Notes: a model not told the origin generated them from the sequence alone. Positions 52,788 through 61,691 are shown, counted from the stretch's first letter. The stretch: DNA of 64,000 nucleotides from Actinomycetospora sp. NBRC 106378 (GCF_030269685.1 NZ_BSTT01000014.1:95195-159194); one strand, 5' to 3'. Program-made: numbers and translations.

Positions 52788-52850
52788 CTACCGACAGGTC
52801 GCGGCGTCGAGGCGCATGAGATCCACGTGGCGCCGACGCGTGAGGAGCAT
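52788..52850 (-). CDS. Leader peptide 5 (HVD-Cys family, 20 aa), before ssuD
   Basis: ATG 52850 encodes MLLTRRRHVDLMR then LDAATCR, with RRHVDL and a penultimate Cys. It ends 108 bases before ssuD. TTGCGG-N17-GACGAT ends seven bases before the ATG, so the transcript is probably leaderless like those of leaders 1 and 4. Confidence 0.8.
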   Translation of the reverse strand: MLLTRRRHVDLMRLDAATCR

Positions 52851-52857
52851 GTCCCCG

Positions 52858-52886
52858 ATCGTCGGGAAGCGGGCGACGGACCGCAA
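52858..52886 (-). promoter_or_regulatory. Promoter of leader ORF 5
   Basis: TTGCGG (52886-52881), 17 bases, GACGAT (52863-52858), seven bases, ATG. The boxes are weak individually; the repeated geometry across leaders 1, 4 and 5 is the support. Confidence 0.45.
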
Positions 52887-52905
52887 CCCGGACCACCGTC
52901 GACCA

Positions 52906-52955
52906 GCACGACGAAGCCCGGCCCCACCTGAGGTGGGGCCGGGCTCTCGTCGTGC
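52906..52955 (-). terminator. Strong stem-loop after the DUF6777 gene
   Basis: GCACGACGAAGCCCGGCCCC and its continuation pair with the facing arm GGGGCCGGGCTCTCGTCGTGC, over about 23 pairs with one bulge. It begins seven bases after the stop of the minus-strand gene. Confidence 0.88.
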
Positions 52956-52961
52956 TGGGGC

Positions 52962-54785
52962 TCAGCTGCCGGTGCTCTGGTCGCTGCCGGTCGAGCCGCC
53001 GGTCCCGGTGGAACCGCCGTCCTGCGAGGTGCTGCCGGTGTCGCTGCCGGACTGGCCGCCGCCGGCGCCGGTCCCCGTGCCGGCCGTGTCGGCGCCGCCG
53101 GTGGTGCCCGTCGTGCCCGTCGTGCCCGTCGTGCCCGTCGTGCCCGTCGTGCCGGTGCCGGTCGTGTCGGGCGCCTGGCAGGTCGCGGGCAGGGTCTTGC
53201 CCGCGACCGCGGAGCAGGGGTCGGTCGTGCCGGTGCCGGTGCCGGTGCCGGTGGTGGTGCCGGTGCCGGTGCCCGCGGCGGTCCCGTCGGTGTCGGGCTT
53301 CGCCCCGTCGGCGGTGCCCTCCTGCGTCCCGGTGCCCTTCTCCGGCGCGACGTCGGTGCCGGGCGCCGTCCCGTCACCGGTGACCGTGTTCTTCGCCGGC
53401 TGGTTCTCGGGCTTGGCGGAGTCGTCGGCCTTCTTCTTCGCGTCGGCGGCGTTCTTGTCGGCCTGGTCGGCCACCCCCTCGGCGCTGGTGGCGGCGGAGT
53501 TGGCCATCCGGGCCTGGTCCTCCGCGGTGTCGGCCGCCCCGTCGGCCTCCGTGAGGTCGTTCCGGGCCTTCACCAGGTCGGTGGCCGCCGCGACCTGCTC
53601 GGACCTGGCCGCCGTCAGCTTGGCCTGCGCGGCCGCGACGCGCGCCGGGTCGGGCGGGAAGGCCAGGAACGCCCGGTTCAACTCCTGCTGCGCGGTGGCG
53701 GCGGCAGCGTTGGCGGTGTTCGCCCGGTTCGTGGCGGCCGCCTCCACGCCGACGAGCCGGTTGGCCTCGCTGCGGAAGATCCGGGCCTTCGTCGCGGCGT
53801 CGTCCGCCTTCGCGCGGGCGTCGTTCGCGTCGGTCCGCGCCTTGTCGGCCGCGGTCTGCGCGTCCTTCGCCTTCTGCACCAGCACCGGGTCCGGCGTCGG
53901 GACGGTCTCGGGCTTCTTGTTCGGGCCCTTGTTCGGCTTCGGGTCCGGCTTGCCGTGGACGACGACGACCCGGCTGTTGTCCACGGTGGTGAGGCGGAAG
54001 TTCGTGACCACCTGCGTGGTGGGGGAGACCGTGACGGCCGCCGCGGTGCTCGGGCCGGCGGAGAGCGGGTTGCCGTTGAAGCACTTGACGGTCGGCTCGC
54101 CGTAGGAGTTGACGAGCACCGCGGTGCCGGCTGCGAGGACCGCGGGCTCCTCGACGAACGCGCCCTCGTGGAACGGGTGGTCGGTGACGCTGGTGGCGGC
54201 CCGCAGGACGACCGGGGACAGCGAGTTCACGAACGCCGGCACGTCCGCGGCGCCGAGGCCGAACACGCCGCCCCAGGCCGCGAGCTTCGCGGGGTCGGCC
54301 TGGAGCTGCTGCAGGAAGGCCGCGCTGTCGCAGCTGGCCGGGTCGGTGGTGGCGTAGAGGCCGGGGGTGTCACCGGGCTGGTCGCCGGTGGCGGCGACCG
54401 TCGCGACCTCGGCGTGGTCGGTGCCGAACGGCGCGGTGGTGGGGTCGGCGCCGGCGAAGCTCGTGGCCTGCACGGTCGGGGTGGAGCCGGACAGCGTGTA
54501 CCAGGCTCCGGCCCCGCCCACGACGAGCCCGGCGGCGACGAGCCCGGCAACGATCTTCCCGACGATCGGGCGCTTCTTCGGCAGCGGCGCCGAGGGCGGC
54601 GGCGGAACCGGGCCGCGGTACTGGCCGGGGAAGACCTGCGGCGGTGTGAAGGGCGGGTGGCCACCGAACGGCGGCTGCGCGGGCGCGAACGGCGGGCGAG
54701 GTCCCGCCTGCGGCTCCCGGATGAACTGCGGGCCCCGGAACTGCGGATTCGGGTGGACGGTGCGGGGGTCGAACTGCGTGTTCAT
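52962..54785 (-). CDS. DUF6777-like membrane-anchored extracellular protein with coiled-coil and Gly/Thr tail
   Basis: A 607-residue protein. The N-terminal 70 residues are Pro-rich and cytoplasmic. One transmembrane helix follows (IVGKIVAGLVAAGLVVGGAGAWY, about 74-96). The extracellular domain has a DUF6777 pattern: CDSAAFLQQLQADPAKLAAWGGVFGL, FVNSLSPVVLRAATSVTDHPF, VLAAGTAVLVNSYGEPTVKCFNGNPL. Residues 300-440 are Ala/Lys/Asp-rich heptads, likely a coiled coil. The last 110 residues are low-complexity Thr/Gly. It is probably a cell-envelope protein of unknown function. A tandem DNA repeat encodes part of the tail. Confidence 0.78.
   Translation of the reverse strand: MNTQFDPRTVHPNPQFRGPQFIREPQAGPRPPFAPAQPPFGGHPPFTPPQVFPGQYRGPVPPPPSAPLPKKRPIVGKIVAGLVAAGLVVGGAGAWYTLSGSTPTVQATSFAGADPTTAPFGTDHAEVATVAATGDQPGDTPGLYATTDPASCDSAAFLQQLQADPAKLAAWGGVFGLGAADVPAFVNSLSPVVLRAATSVTDHPFHEGAFVEEPAVLAAGTAVLVNSYGEPTVKCFNGNPLSAGPSTAAAVTVSPTTQVVTNFRLTTVDNSRVVVVHGKPDPKPNKGPNKKPETVPTPDPVLVQKAKDAQTAADKARTDANDARAKADDAATKARIFRSEANRLVGVEAAATNRANTANAAAATAQQELNRAFLAFPPDPARVAAAQAKLTAARSEQVAAATDLVKARNDLTEADGAADTAEDQARMANSAATSAEGVADQADKNAADAKKKADDSAKPENQPAKNTVTGDGTAPGTDVAPEKGTGTQEGTADGAKPDTDGTAAGTGTGTTTGTGTGTGTTDPCSAVAGKTLPATCQAPDTTGTGTTGTTGTTGTTGTTGTTGGADTAGTGTGAGGGQSGSDTGSTSQDGGSTGTGGSTGSDQSTGS
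53104..53148. repeat. Tandem nine-base repeat in the DUF6777 gene
   Basis: GTGCCCGTC is repeated five times in a row, with degenerate copies beyond both ends. It encodes Thr-Gly-Thr units of the C-terminal tail. Copy number is likely to vary between strains. Confidence 0.8.
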
Positions 54786-54961
54786 CGGGGCTCCTGGTGA
54801 CTCCCGGGGCCTCGGCGACCCCGTCTCGGTGATGGGAGAAGCCTGTCGCGATCGAGCCCGCGCAACGATCGTGCGAACCCCCGGGCAGCCCGGGGAGGAC
54901 CCCCGTCACGGAGGTGGGGACAGCCCTACCCACGCAGCGCCCTCACGCGCTCGGGAGCACG

Positions 54962-55963
54962 ATGATGAGCATGCGCAAGCTCATTGCCCTCGAGGAGCAC
55001 CTGGCGACGCCGGAGGTCGCCGAGGCGTGGCGGACCGCGCCCGGCACCGACCGGGACCGGGCCGACGTGGCCTCGATGATGGACATGGCCGGCGAGGCCC
55101 TGCTCGACGTCGGGAAGGGCCGGATCGCGGCGATGGACGACCAGGGCATCGACGTCCAGGTCCTGTCGCTGACCGCCCCCGGCGTGCAGAACCTCGAGGC
55201 GGAACGCGCCGTCCCGCTCGCCCGGCGCGCCAACGACGCGATCGCGAAGGCCGTCGCCGCGCACCCCGACCGCTTCGACGGCTTCGCCACGCTCCCCACC
55301 CCGGACCCGGAGGCGTCGGCGGCCGAGCTCCGCCGCGCGGTCACCGACCTGGGGCTGGCGGGCGCGATGATCCACGGTCGGACGGGTCCGGTCCGGCTCG
55401 ACGACCCGCGCAACGAGCCGATCTGGGCCGCGGCGGCCGAGCTCGGCGCCCCGATCTACGTGCACCCGCACCAGCCGGTCGACGAGATCCGCGACGCCTA
55501 CTACACGGGCTTCGACCCCGCGACCGACTCGGCGCTCGCGAGCGCGGCGATCGGCTGGCACTACGAGACCGGCATGCAGGTCCTGCGGATGATCCTCGCC
55601 GGCGTCTTCGACCGGCACCCCGACCTGCAGCTCGTGATCGGGCACTGGGGCGAGGTCGTGCTGTTCTTCCTCGACCGCATCTCCGCGGTGTCCACCCGGT
55701 TCGGGACCGACCTGCGCCGACCGGTCGCGGACTACTTCCGGGAGAACGTCTCCTACACCGGCAGCGGCCTGACCGTGCCGCGGATGATGCGCTGGACGAT
55801 CGAGCTGGTCGGGGTCGAGCGGATCATGACGGCGGTCGACCACCCGTTCATCGACAACTCCGGCGGCGCCGCGCGCCGGTTCCTGGACGAGGCCGACCTC
55901 ACGGAGGCGGAGAAGGACGCGATCGGTTCGGGCAACTGGGAGCGGCTCCGCCCCGCGCGCTAA
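54962..55963 (+). CDS. Amidohydrolase family 2 protein (gamma-resorcylate decarboxylase/ACMSD-like)
   Basis: A 333-residue TIM-barrel metal enzyme. The N-terminal metal motif is LIALEEHLATPEV (E-x-H rather than D-x-H-x-H), as in gamma-resorcylate and 2,3-dihydroxybenzoate decarboxylases. Further ligands are likely in IYVHPHQP, IGHWGE and the aspartate of VDHPF. Such enzymes decarboxylate aromatic acids without redox change. GGGAG precedes ATG 54962; two more ATGs follow closely. It converges with the transsulfuration gene, overlapping by four bases. Confidence 0.85.
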   Translation: MMSMRKLIALEEHLATPEVAEAWRTAPGTDRDRADVASMMDMAGEALLDVGKGRIAAMDDQGIDVQVLSLTAPGVQNLEAERAVPLARRANDAIAKAVAAHPDRFDGFATLPTPDPEASAAELRRAVTDLGLAGAMIHGRTGPVRLDDPRNEPIWAAAAELGAPIYVHPHQPVDEIRDAYYTGFDPATDSALASAAIGWHYETGMQVLRMILAGVFDRHPDLQLVIGHWGEVVLFFLDRISAVSTRFGTDLRRPVADYFRENVSYTGSGLTVPRMMRWTIELVGVERIMTAVDHPFIDNSGGAARRFLDEADLTEAEKDAIGSGNWERLRPAR

Positions 55964-57153
55964 CCCAGGGCGGCGGCGAGGTCCGCGACGAGGTCGTCCG
56001 GGTCCTCCAGACCCACCGACAGCCGCAGGTGCCCGTAGCGGCGGAACTCCGCGGGCCAGTGCGCCGCCCGCGGCCCGTCCGGCCCGACGTGCACGATCAG
56101 CGACTCGTCGTGCCCGACGGACACGGCCGAGGTGATCACGCGCAGGTCGGCGACGAACCGGTTCTGCGCGTCCGTGTCGCCGTCGAGCGCGAACGCCATG
56201 ACGGCGCCCGGCGGCTCGCCGCCGAAGAGTCGCCGTGCCACCGGGTGCTGCGGGTGCGACGGCAGGCCGGGGTAGGCGACGTAGGCGACCTCGGGCCTCG
56301 TCGTCAGGAACTCCGCGACCCGCTGCGCCGACGCCAGGTGCTGCCGCAGACGCAGCGGGAGGGTGATCGCCCCGCGGGAGATCAACCACGCGTTGAACGG
56401 CGAGATCACCCCGCCGACGTCGATCATGACGTCGGCGCGGATCGGGTCGAGCAGCTCGGTCGCCCCGAGGACGGCCCCGCCCATCGCGTCGCCGTGCCCG
56501 TTGACGAACTTCGTCAGCGAGTGCACGACGAGGTCCGCGCCGTGCTCGAGCGGCCGATAGAGCGGGGGCGGGGTGAAGGTCGAGTCGACCGAGAGCAGCG
56601 CGCCCGCCTCGTGCGCGATCGCCGCCACGGCCGGGATGTCGCAGACCCGCGTCGTCGGGTTCGCGACCACCTCCGTGTGCACCAGCTTCGTCGTCGGCCG
56701 GATCGCGGCGCGGACCGCCTCGGGGTCGGAGGTGTCCACGAACGTCGCCTCGACGCCGTAACGCGCGGGCAGGATGTCGCGGAACAGCCGGAACGTCGCT
56801 TCGTAGGTCACGTCGGAGATCACCGCGTGGTCGCCGGTGCGCAGCAGGCTGAAGAAGACGGCGTGCAGGGCCGCGACCCCGGACGCCAGCACCACGGCGT
56901 CCTCGGCGTGCTCCAGCGTGGCCAGTTTCCGTTGCAGCGCGATCTGGTTGACCCCGGAGTTCCGCGTGTACAGCGGCGTGTCGAACCCCGACCACGACAG
57001 CGCCGACGGGTCCTCCGGCAGCGCGTACGAGTTCGCCATCACCAGCGGCGTGCGGATCGCCCGCGTCCCGGGGTCGACGGCGTTGCCGCCGTGCACGGCC
57101 TGCGTCTCCAGCCGGCACGACGACGGGTCGTGCTTGTCGGGTCGCTGCGTCAC
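55960..57153 (-). CDS. Cystathionine gamma-synthase/gamma-lyase family PLP enzyme
   Basis: A 397-residue Cys/Met-metabolism enzyme. It has the substrate/PLP-phosphate region YTRNSGVNQIALQRKLATLEHAEDAVVLASGVAALHAVF, the PLP-ring aspartate D190 in LLSVDSTF and the Schiff-base lysine K215 in HSLTKFVNGHGD. Whether it is a synthase, a cystathionine gamma-lyase or a methionine gamma-lyase cannot be told from sequence alone. It lies after the cbs gene in the same direction, across a family A palindrome. This suggests reverse transsulfuration, or interconversion of Cys and Met. Confidence 0.9.
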   Translation of the reverse strand: MTQRPDKHDPSSCRLETQAVHGGNAVDPGTRAIRTPLVMANSYALPEDPSALSWSGFDTPLYTRNSGVNQIALQRKLATLEHAEDAVVLASGVAALHAVFFSLLRTGDHAVISDVTYEATFRLFRDILPARYGVEATFVDTSDPEAVRAAIRPTTKLVHTEVVANPTTRVCDIPAVAAIAHEAGALLSVDSTFTPPPLYRPLEHGADLVVHSLTKFVNGHGDAMGGAVLGATELLDPIRADVMIDVGGVISPFNAWLISRGAITLPLRLRQHLASAQRVAEFLTTRPEVAYVAYPGLPSHPQHPVARRLFGGEPPGAVMAFALDGDTDAQNRFVADLRVITSAVSVGHDESLIVHVGPDGPRAAHWPAEFRRYGHLRLSVGLEDPDDLVADLAAALG

Positions 57154-57174
57154 GGCGCGACGGTATGGCTTCGC

Positions 57175-57220
57175 CAGGTGAGCACTAATCCGTGCCCGGG
57201 CACGGATTACTGCTCACCTG
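57175..57220. repeat. Family A palindrome overlapping the cbs stop codon
   Basis: CAGGTGAGCACTAATCCGTG with CCC is mirrored by GGG and CACGGATTACTGCTCACCTG, with one mismatch over 23 pairs. Its right end encodes the last residues (AGEQ) and the stop of the minus-strand cbs gene at 57207. Confidence 0.88.
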
Positions 57221-58496
57221 CGCGGAGCGCACCCCGCGTCACCAACCCCGCCAGCCGCCCGTCCCGCACGAGGTGCGCGACCTCGCCGTCGGGAAAGCGT
57301 TCCAGCGCGTCGGCCACCGACTCGCCCACGCCCAACCCGACCGGCGGCACGGACGCCGGGCCGACGGTGCCCGAGGCGAGGTCGGACGCCGTCGCCAGCG
57401 CCAGCACCTCCCCGGCCGCCGGCGGGAACCGGTCCGACCGGCCCGCGAGCACCACCGGCAGCGCCGGCTGCCCGGACGACTCCAACGCCCGCCGGGCCTC
57501 GGCGACCGGCGTCCCCACCGGCACCGACACCACGGGAGACACGAACGCCGACAGCTCCCCGTCGAGGAAGCCCTGCCGGCGGCACCACGTGTCGGAGTGG
57601 TACTTGGACAAGTAGGCCCGCCCGGAGTCGGGGAGCAGCACGACGACGCAGTCGCCGGTCACCTCGCGGGCCACCGCGAACGCCGTGCCCGAGGAACCGC
57701 CCACCAGCAGCCCCTCGGTCCTCGCGAGCGCCCGACACGCCTCGATCGACGCCCGGTCCGGCACGGCGACGACGGAGTCGACGACGTCACGGTGGTAGGA
57801 GTCCGGCCACGGGTCGTCCACGGTCTGCGGGTGGACGTAGTGCCCGGCCGCCTCGATCGCGAACGGCGAGCCGTCCCCGCCGTTGTACGACGAGGTGACG
57901 GGGTCGGCTCCGATCACCTGCACGCGGCCGTCCGAGGCCTCCTTGAGGAACCGTCCGGTCCCGGAGATCGTGCCGCCGGTGCCGATCGTCGCGACGAAGT
58001 GCGTCACGCGCCCCTCGGTCGCCTCCCAGATCTCCGGACCCGTCGTCCGGAGGTGGACCGCCGGGTTGGCCGGGTTGCCGTACTGGTCGGCCCACCAGCC
58101 GCCCGGGGTCTCCCGGGCGATCCGGGCGGCCCACGCCACGACGTGGTTCGGGTGCTCCTTCGGCAGGGCCGACGGCGTCAGCACCACCTCGGCCCCGTAG
58201 GCCCGCAGCGCGTCGAGCTTCTCGACGGCGGTCTTGTCCGGCAGCACGCAGACCATGCGGTAGCCCCGGGCCGCAGCGACCTGCGCGAGCCCGAGCCCGG
58301 TGTTGCCGCTGGTCCCCTCGACGATCGTGCCGCCGGGCCGCAGCGCGCCCGACTCCTCGGCCGCGAGCACCATCGACAGCGCCGCCCGGTCCTTCACCGA
58401 GCCGCCCGGGTTCAGGTACTCGAGCTTGGCGAGCACGCCGCTGTGCCGCAGCGACACCAGCGGCGTGCCGCCGACGAGGTCGAGCAGACCGCTCAC
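57207..58496 (-). CDS. cbs: Cystathionine beta-synthase (PLP domain plus CBS domain pair)
   Basis: A 429-residue enzyme. The fold II PLP domain has GGTPLV (residue 10), NPGGSVKDRAA with Schiff-base K35, GTSGNTG and GTGGTISGTGRFLKE. After residue 320 come two CBS-type repeats (FVSPVVSVPVGTPVAEARRALE and SVADALERFPDGEVAHLVRDGRLAGLVTRGAL). The N-terminal haem domain of animal enzymes is absent. It condenses serine and homocysteine, or acts as a cysteine synthase. GTG 58496 overlaps the monooxygenase stop by four bases, making it the last gene of a four-gene operon from 61646. Confidence 0.92.
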   Translation of the reverse strand: MSGLLDLVGGTPLVSLRHSGVLAKLEYLNPGGSVKDRAALSMVLAAEESGALRPGGTIVEGTSGNTGLGLAQVAAARGYRMVCVLPDKTAVEKLDALRAYGAEVVLTPSALPKEHPNHVVAWAARIARETPGGWWADQYGNPANPAVHLRTTGPEIWEATEGRVTHFVATIGTGGTISGTGRFLKEASDGRVQVIGADPVTSSYNGGDGSPFAIEAAGHYVHPQTVDDPWPDSYHRDVVDSVVAVPDRASIEACRALARTEGLLVGGSSGTAFAVAREVTGDCVVVLLPDSGRAYLSKYHSDTWCRRQGFLDGELSAFVSPVVSVPVGTPVAEARRALESSGQPALPVVLAGRSDRFPPAAGEVLALATASDLASGTVGPASVPPVGLGVGESVADALERFPDGEVAHLVRDGRLAGLVTRGALRAGEQ

Positions 58497-59815
58497 GACT
58501 GCGAGAGCACGCGCACCGGCGAGAGCCCCAGGTTCTCCCGCAGGGTCGTCCCCTCGTAGGAGGTGCGGAACGACCCCTTCTCCTGCAGCAGCGGGACCAC
58601 CTGGTCGACGAACGGGTCCATCCCGCCCGGCGTGATGTGCGGGACCAGCACGAACCCGTCGCTCGCGTTCGACTGCACGAAGTCGTCGATGGTGTCGGCG
58701 ACCCGCTGCGGGGTCCCGACGAAGGTGTGCCGGCCGTTCTTCGCGATGACGACCTCGCGCAGCGACCAGCCCTTCGCCTCGCCGAGCTCGCGCCACTCCT
58801 GCGCGGTCGCGACGGGGTCGCGGTACTGCCGCACGCTGGCCCGGCCCCGGGAGAAGTGCTGGCCGGAGTCGACGTCGTTCTCGGTCACCGGGTCGAAGCT
58901 CGGCACCGGGCCGTCGGGGTCGACGTCGGAGAGGTCGCGGTTCCAGACCTGCTCGGCGAACGCGATCGCCGTGGCGGGGGAGATCTGCTGGAACTGGACC
59001 TGGCGGGCGTTCTCGGCGGCCTCGTCCTCGGTGTCGCCCAGCACGAAGGTGGCGGCCGGCAGGATCTTGAGGTCCTCCTCGCGGCGACCGAACTTCGCGA
59101 GCCGCCCCTTCACGTCGGCGTAGAACTCGATGCCGGCCTGCTTCTCGCCGTGCCGGGTGAAGATCGCGTCGGCGGAGCTCGCCGCGAACTCGCGGCCCTC
59201 CTCCGAGTCGCCGGCCTGGATGATCACCGGGTGGCCCTGCGGGCTGCGCGGGACCGGGAAGCGGCCGGTGATGTCGAACTGGTCGGTGTGGATGTCGAAC
59301 TCGCCGCCGTCGGTGTCCCACAGCTGCTTGGCGACGTCGAGCATCTCCTTCGCCCGCAGGTAGCGCTTCTCCTTGGGCAGGTAGCCACCCCGGCGGAAGT
59401 TCTCGCCGGTGAACTCGTCCCAGCTGGTGACGACGTTCCACGCGGCGCGGCCGCCGGAGAGGTAGTCCAGGGAAGCGAGCTTGCGGGCGACGTCGAGCGG
59501 CTCGTTGAACGTCGAGTTCACCGTGCCCGCGAGCCCGACGTGGCTGGTGACGGCCGCCATCGCCTGCAGGATCGACACGTTGTCCGGGCGCCCCATGACG
59601 TCCAGGTCGTAGATCTTTCCGCCCTGCTCGCGCAGGCGCAGGCCCTCGGCGAGGAACAGGAAGTCGAACAGTCCGCGCTCGGCCGACTGCGCGAAGAGCC
59701 GGAACGACTCGAACTCGATGTGACTGGCCGACGCCGGGTCGCTCCAGACCGTCGTGTTGTTGACGCCGGGGAAGTGGGCGGCGAGGTGGATCTGCTTCTT
59801 CGCGGGCTTCGTCAT
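58493..59815 (-). CDS. NtaA/SnaA/DszA-family flavin-dependent monooxygenase
   Basis: A 440-residue LLM protein. It has IHLAAHFPGVNNTTVWSDP at the start, LFDFLFLAEGLRLREQGGKIYDLDVMGRPDNVSILQAMA, SGGRAAWNVVTSWDEFTGENFRRGGYLPKEKRY and PQGHPVIIQAGDSEEGREFAASSADAIFT. This family contains nitrilotriacetate, dibenzothiophene-sulfone and pristinamycin enzymes using FMNH2. Joined to cbs and a second LLM gene, it probably frees sulfite from an organosulfur compound. The ATG shares one base with the upstream stop. Confidence 0.92.
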   Translation of the reverse strand: MTKPAKKQIHLAAHFPGVNNTTVWSDPASASHIEFESFRLFAQSAERGLFDFLFLAEGLRLREQGGKIYDLDVMGRPDNVSILQAMAAVTSHVGLAGTVNSTFNEPLDVARKLASLDYLSGGRAAWNVVTSWDEFTGENFRRGGYLPKEKRYLRAKEMLDVAKQLWDTDGGEFDIHTDQFDITGRFPVPRSPQGHPVIIQAGDSEEGREFAASSADAIFTRHGEKQAGIEFYADVKGRLAKFGRREEDLKILPAATFVLGDTEDEAAENARQVQFQQISPATAIAFAEQVWNRDLSDVDPDGPVPSFDPVTENDVDSGQHFSRGRASVRQYRDPVATAQEWRELGEAKGWSLREVVIAKNGRHTFVGTPQRVADTIDDFVQSNASDGFVLVPHITPGGMDPFVDQVVPLLQEKGSFRTSYEGTTLRENLGLSPVRVLSQS

Positions 59816-60945
59816 CACTGCACTCCTGCATAGCGGTCGGCAGGCTTCTCGAGGCCGAGCAGGCCCCGGAGGGTGTCCGCCTCGTAGGCGGTGCGGGTCA
59901 GGCCGCGTCGGGCCAGCTCGGGCGCGAGGTCGCGCGCGATGCGGGGGAGGTCGTGGTCGGCGACGGCGGGTCGCAGGCGCGCCCCGTCGAGGCCGGCGGC
60001 GGCCCAGCCCTCGAGCTTCGTCGCGAGCTGCTCGACGGTGCCGGCGAAGACGTCCGCGTCCGAGCGCAGCGTCCGCTCGCCGTCGAGCCGGGTCCACCGG
60101 GTGCTCGCGGCCGTGGCGTCGTCGTCGAGGAAGACGACCAGGTCGCCGAGGACCTGCGTCGGCTGCTGACCTCCCCCCGTCGCTCCGCTCGCCCCGACCC
60201 GCCCGATCTCCGCCTCCGCCGACCGGACCCCGCGCAGCGTCGTCGCCGCGTCCCCGGTGGGCCCGTCGCGCCCGACGCCGTCCGGGGTGGTGAACACGAG
60301 GTCCGCGCACCGCGCGGCGAGCCGGTAGGCGGTGTCGACGTGCGCGAGGGCGGTGACGATCGGCTGGCCCTGCGGCGGGCGCGGCGTGATCGACGGGCCG
60401 CGGACCGCGAAGTGCGAGCCGACGAAGTCGATGTAGTGCAGCTTGTCGCGGTCGACGAAGCGGTTGGTCGCCGCGTCGCGGATCTCGGCGTCGTCCTCCC
60501 ACGAGTCCCACAGCCGGCGCTGCACCTCGACGTGGTCGGCGGCCTCCTCGAACAGCCCCTCGCGGGTCTCCGACGCCGGGTCGCGGCGGCCGAACAGCGC
60601 GGCCTCCGCCGGATCCGCCGAGACCTTGATGCGCTCGCCGGCGCGTCCGGAGGTGACCCAGTCCAGCGTCGCGATCTGTGTGGAGACGTGGAACGGCTCG
60701 GTGTGGGTGGCGACCACCGTCGGCACCAGCCCGATGTGCGAGGTCACCGGTCCGGCCCGCAGCGCGATCAGCACCGAGTCCAGCCCGGGGCGGGCGAAGC
60801 CGTCCTCCAGGGTGACGAGCGTGGCCAGGCCCCGCTCGGCCTCCTGGATCTGCGACACCCAGAAGTCCGGCTCGAGCACGTCGCCCGGTGGGGCGGCGGG
60901 GTGCCAGCCGGTGTCGTTGAGGGCGACGGCGAGGTGGAAGGTCAT
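59815..60945 (-). CDS. LLM-class flavin-dependent oxidoreductase
   Basis: A 376-residue luciferase-fold protein: FHLAVALNDTGWHP, FWVSQIQEAERGLATLVTLED, LIALRAGPVTSHIGLVPTVVATHTEPFHVSTQIATLDWVTSGRAG and PPQGQPIVTALAHVDTAYRLAARCADLVFT. It is shorter and more diverged than its downstream partner of the NtaA family. Two such genes side by side suggest sequential or paralogous oxidations. GGAGGAGA precedes the ATG. It overlaps the GNAT stop by four bases. Confidence 0.88.
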   Translation of the reverse strand: MTFHLAVALNDTGWHPAAPPGDVLEPDFWVSQIQEAERGLATLVTLEDGFARPGLDSVLIALRAGPVTSHIGLVPTVVATHTEPFHVSTQIATLDWVTSGRAGERIKVSADPAEAALFGRRDPASETREGLFEEAADHVEVQRRLWDSWEDDAEIRDAATNRFVDRDKLHYIDFVGSHFAVRGPSITPRPPQGQPIVTALAHVDTAYRLAARCADLVFTTPDGVGRDGPTGDAATTLRGVRSAEAEIGRVGASGATGGGQQPTQVLGDLVVFLDDDATAASTRWTRLDGERTLRSDADVFAGTVEQLATKLEGWAAAGLDGARLRPAVADHDLPRIARDLAPELARRGLTRTAYEADTLRGLLGLEKPADRYAGVQ

Positions 60946-61646
60946 GTCTCCTCCGGATGTGACGGAGCGCGGACGGCGACGAAGGACGGGGTGGCCCGCA
61001 GCCGGAACCCCAGCTGCTCGTAGAGCCGGATCGCGGTGGTGTTGTCGGCGGCGGCGTGCAGGTAGGGCGTCTCGCCGCGGGCCCGGATGCCCGCGGCGAC
61101 CGCGAGGACCAGCCGCGTCGCGAGACCCCGGCCCCGCACCGTCGGGTCGGTGCAGACGGCGCTGATCTCGCAGGCGCCCGGCACGTGCATGCGTTCGCCC
61201 GCCATGGCGGCGAGACCCAGCAGCTCGTCCCGGATGCCCAGGTAGACGCCCAGTTCACGCGTCCGCCGGGCGAACGGGCCGGGCCTCGTGCGCCCGACGA
61301 GGGCGAGCATCTCGTCGACGTCGGGATCGCCGAGCAGGACGAGCTGCGGGTCGGGCGCGGTCGGTGTCGGGACGTCGTCGTCGAGCACCATCTGCACCCC
61401 GGGGATCTCGCGCTCCAGGGTCCAGTCGTCGGGGACGTCGAGGGGGCCGGCGGTGCGGACCACCATGACGTCACCGAGATCGGCCGCGTCGCGCCACTCC
61501 CGCGGAGAGCGGGGCGGCGCGAGGAAGGGCGCGACGTCGGGGTGGTAGCGCACGGCATCGCCGTGCCGCACGGCGAGGCGTGCCTGCGGCCCGTCGAGCG
61601 CGGCGCGCAGCGGGTCGTCGAGTGCGGTCGTGGTGGGGGCGTCCAC
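60942..61646 (-). CDS. GNAT-family N-acetyltransferase
   Basis: A 234-residue protein whose C-terminal half has the acetyl-CoA loop: CEISAVCTDPTVRGRGLATRLVLAVAAGIRARGE followed by LHAAADNTTAIRLYEQLGFRL. The N-terminal half is more variable. FR47-like GNATs acetylate small amines or thiols. In organosulfur operons, acetyltransferases modify substrates such as S-alkyl cysteines. That role is possible given the context. GTG 61646 has GGGAGG upstream. It is the first gene of the operon. Confidence 0.88.
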   Translation of the reverse strand: MDAPTTTALDDPLRAALDGPQARLAVRHGDAVRYHPDVAPFLAPPRSPREWRDAADLGDVMVVRTAGPLDVPDDWTLEREIPGVQMVLDDDVPTPTAPDPQLVLLGDPDVDEMLALVGRTRPGPFARRTRELGVYLGIRDELLGLAAMAGERMHVPGACEISAVCTDPTVRGRGLATRLVLAVAAGIRARGETPYLHAAADNTTAIRLYEQLGFRLRATPSFVAVRAPSHPEET

Positions 61647-61691
61647 CGGGGTCCTCCCTGTCGGTTCCTGCGGGCAGGAGTCCGAGGAGGG

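Noticed and set aside
53104..53148. Regulatory or CRISPR-like tandem array
   Set aside because: The nine-base units are in frame inside the DUF6777 gene and encode the Thr/Gly tail.
54786..54961. Possible riboswitch upstream of the DUF6777 gene
   Set aside because: A CCCCCGGGCAGCCCGGGG hairpin is present, but none of the conserved cores of known classes could be matched.
57207..59831. An 874-codon frame joining cbs to the upstream monooxygenase region
   Set aside because: The cbs homology starts at GTG 58496, overlapping the monooxygenase stop. The upstream part is a shadow of the NtaA-like gene in another frame.
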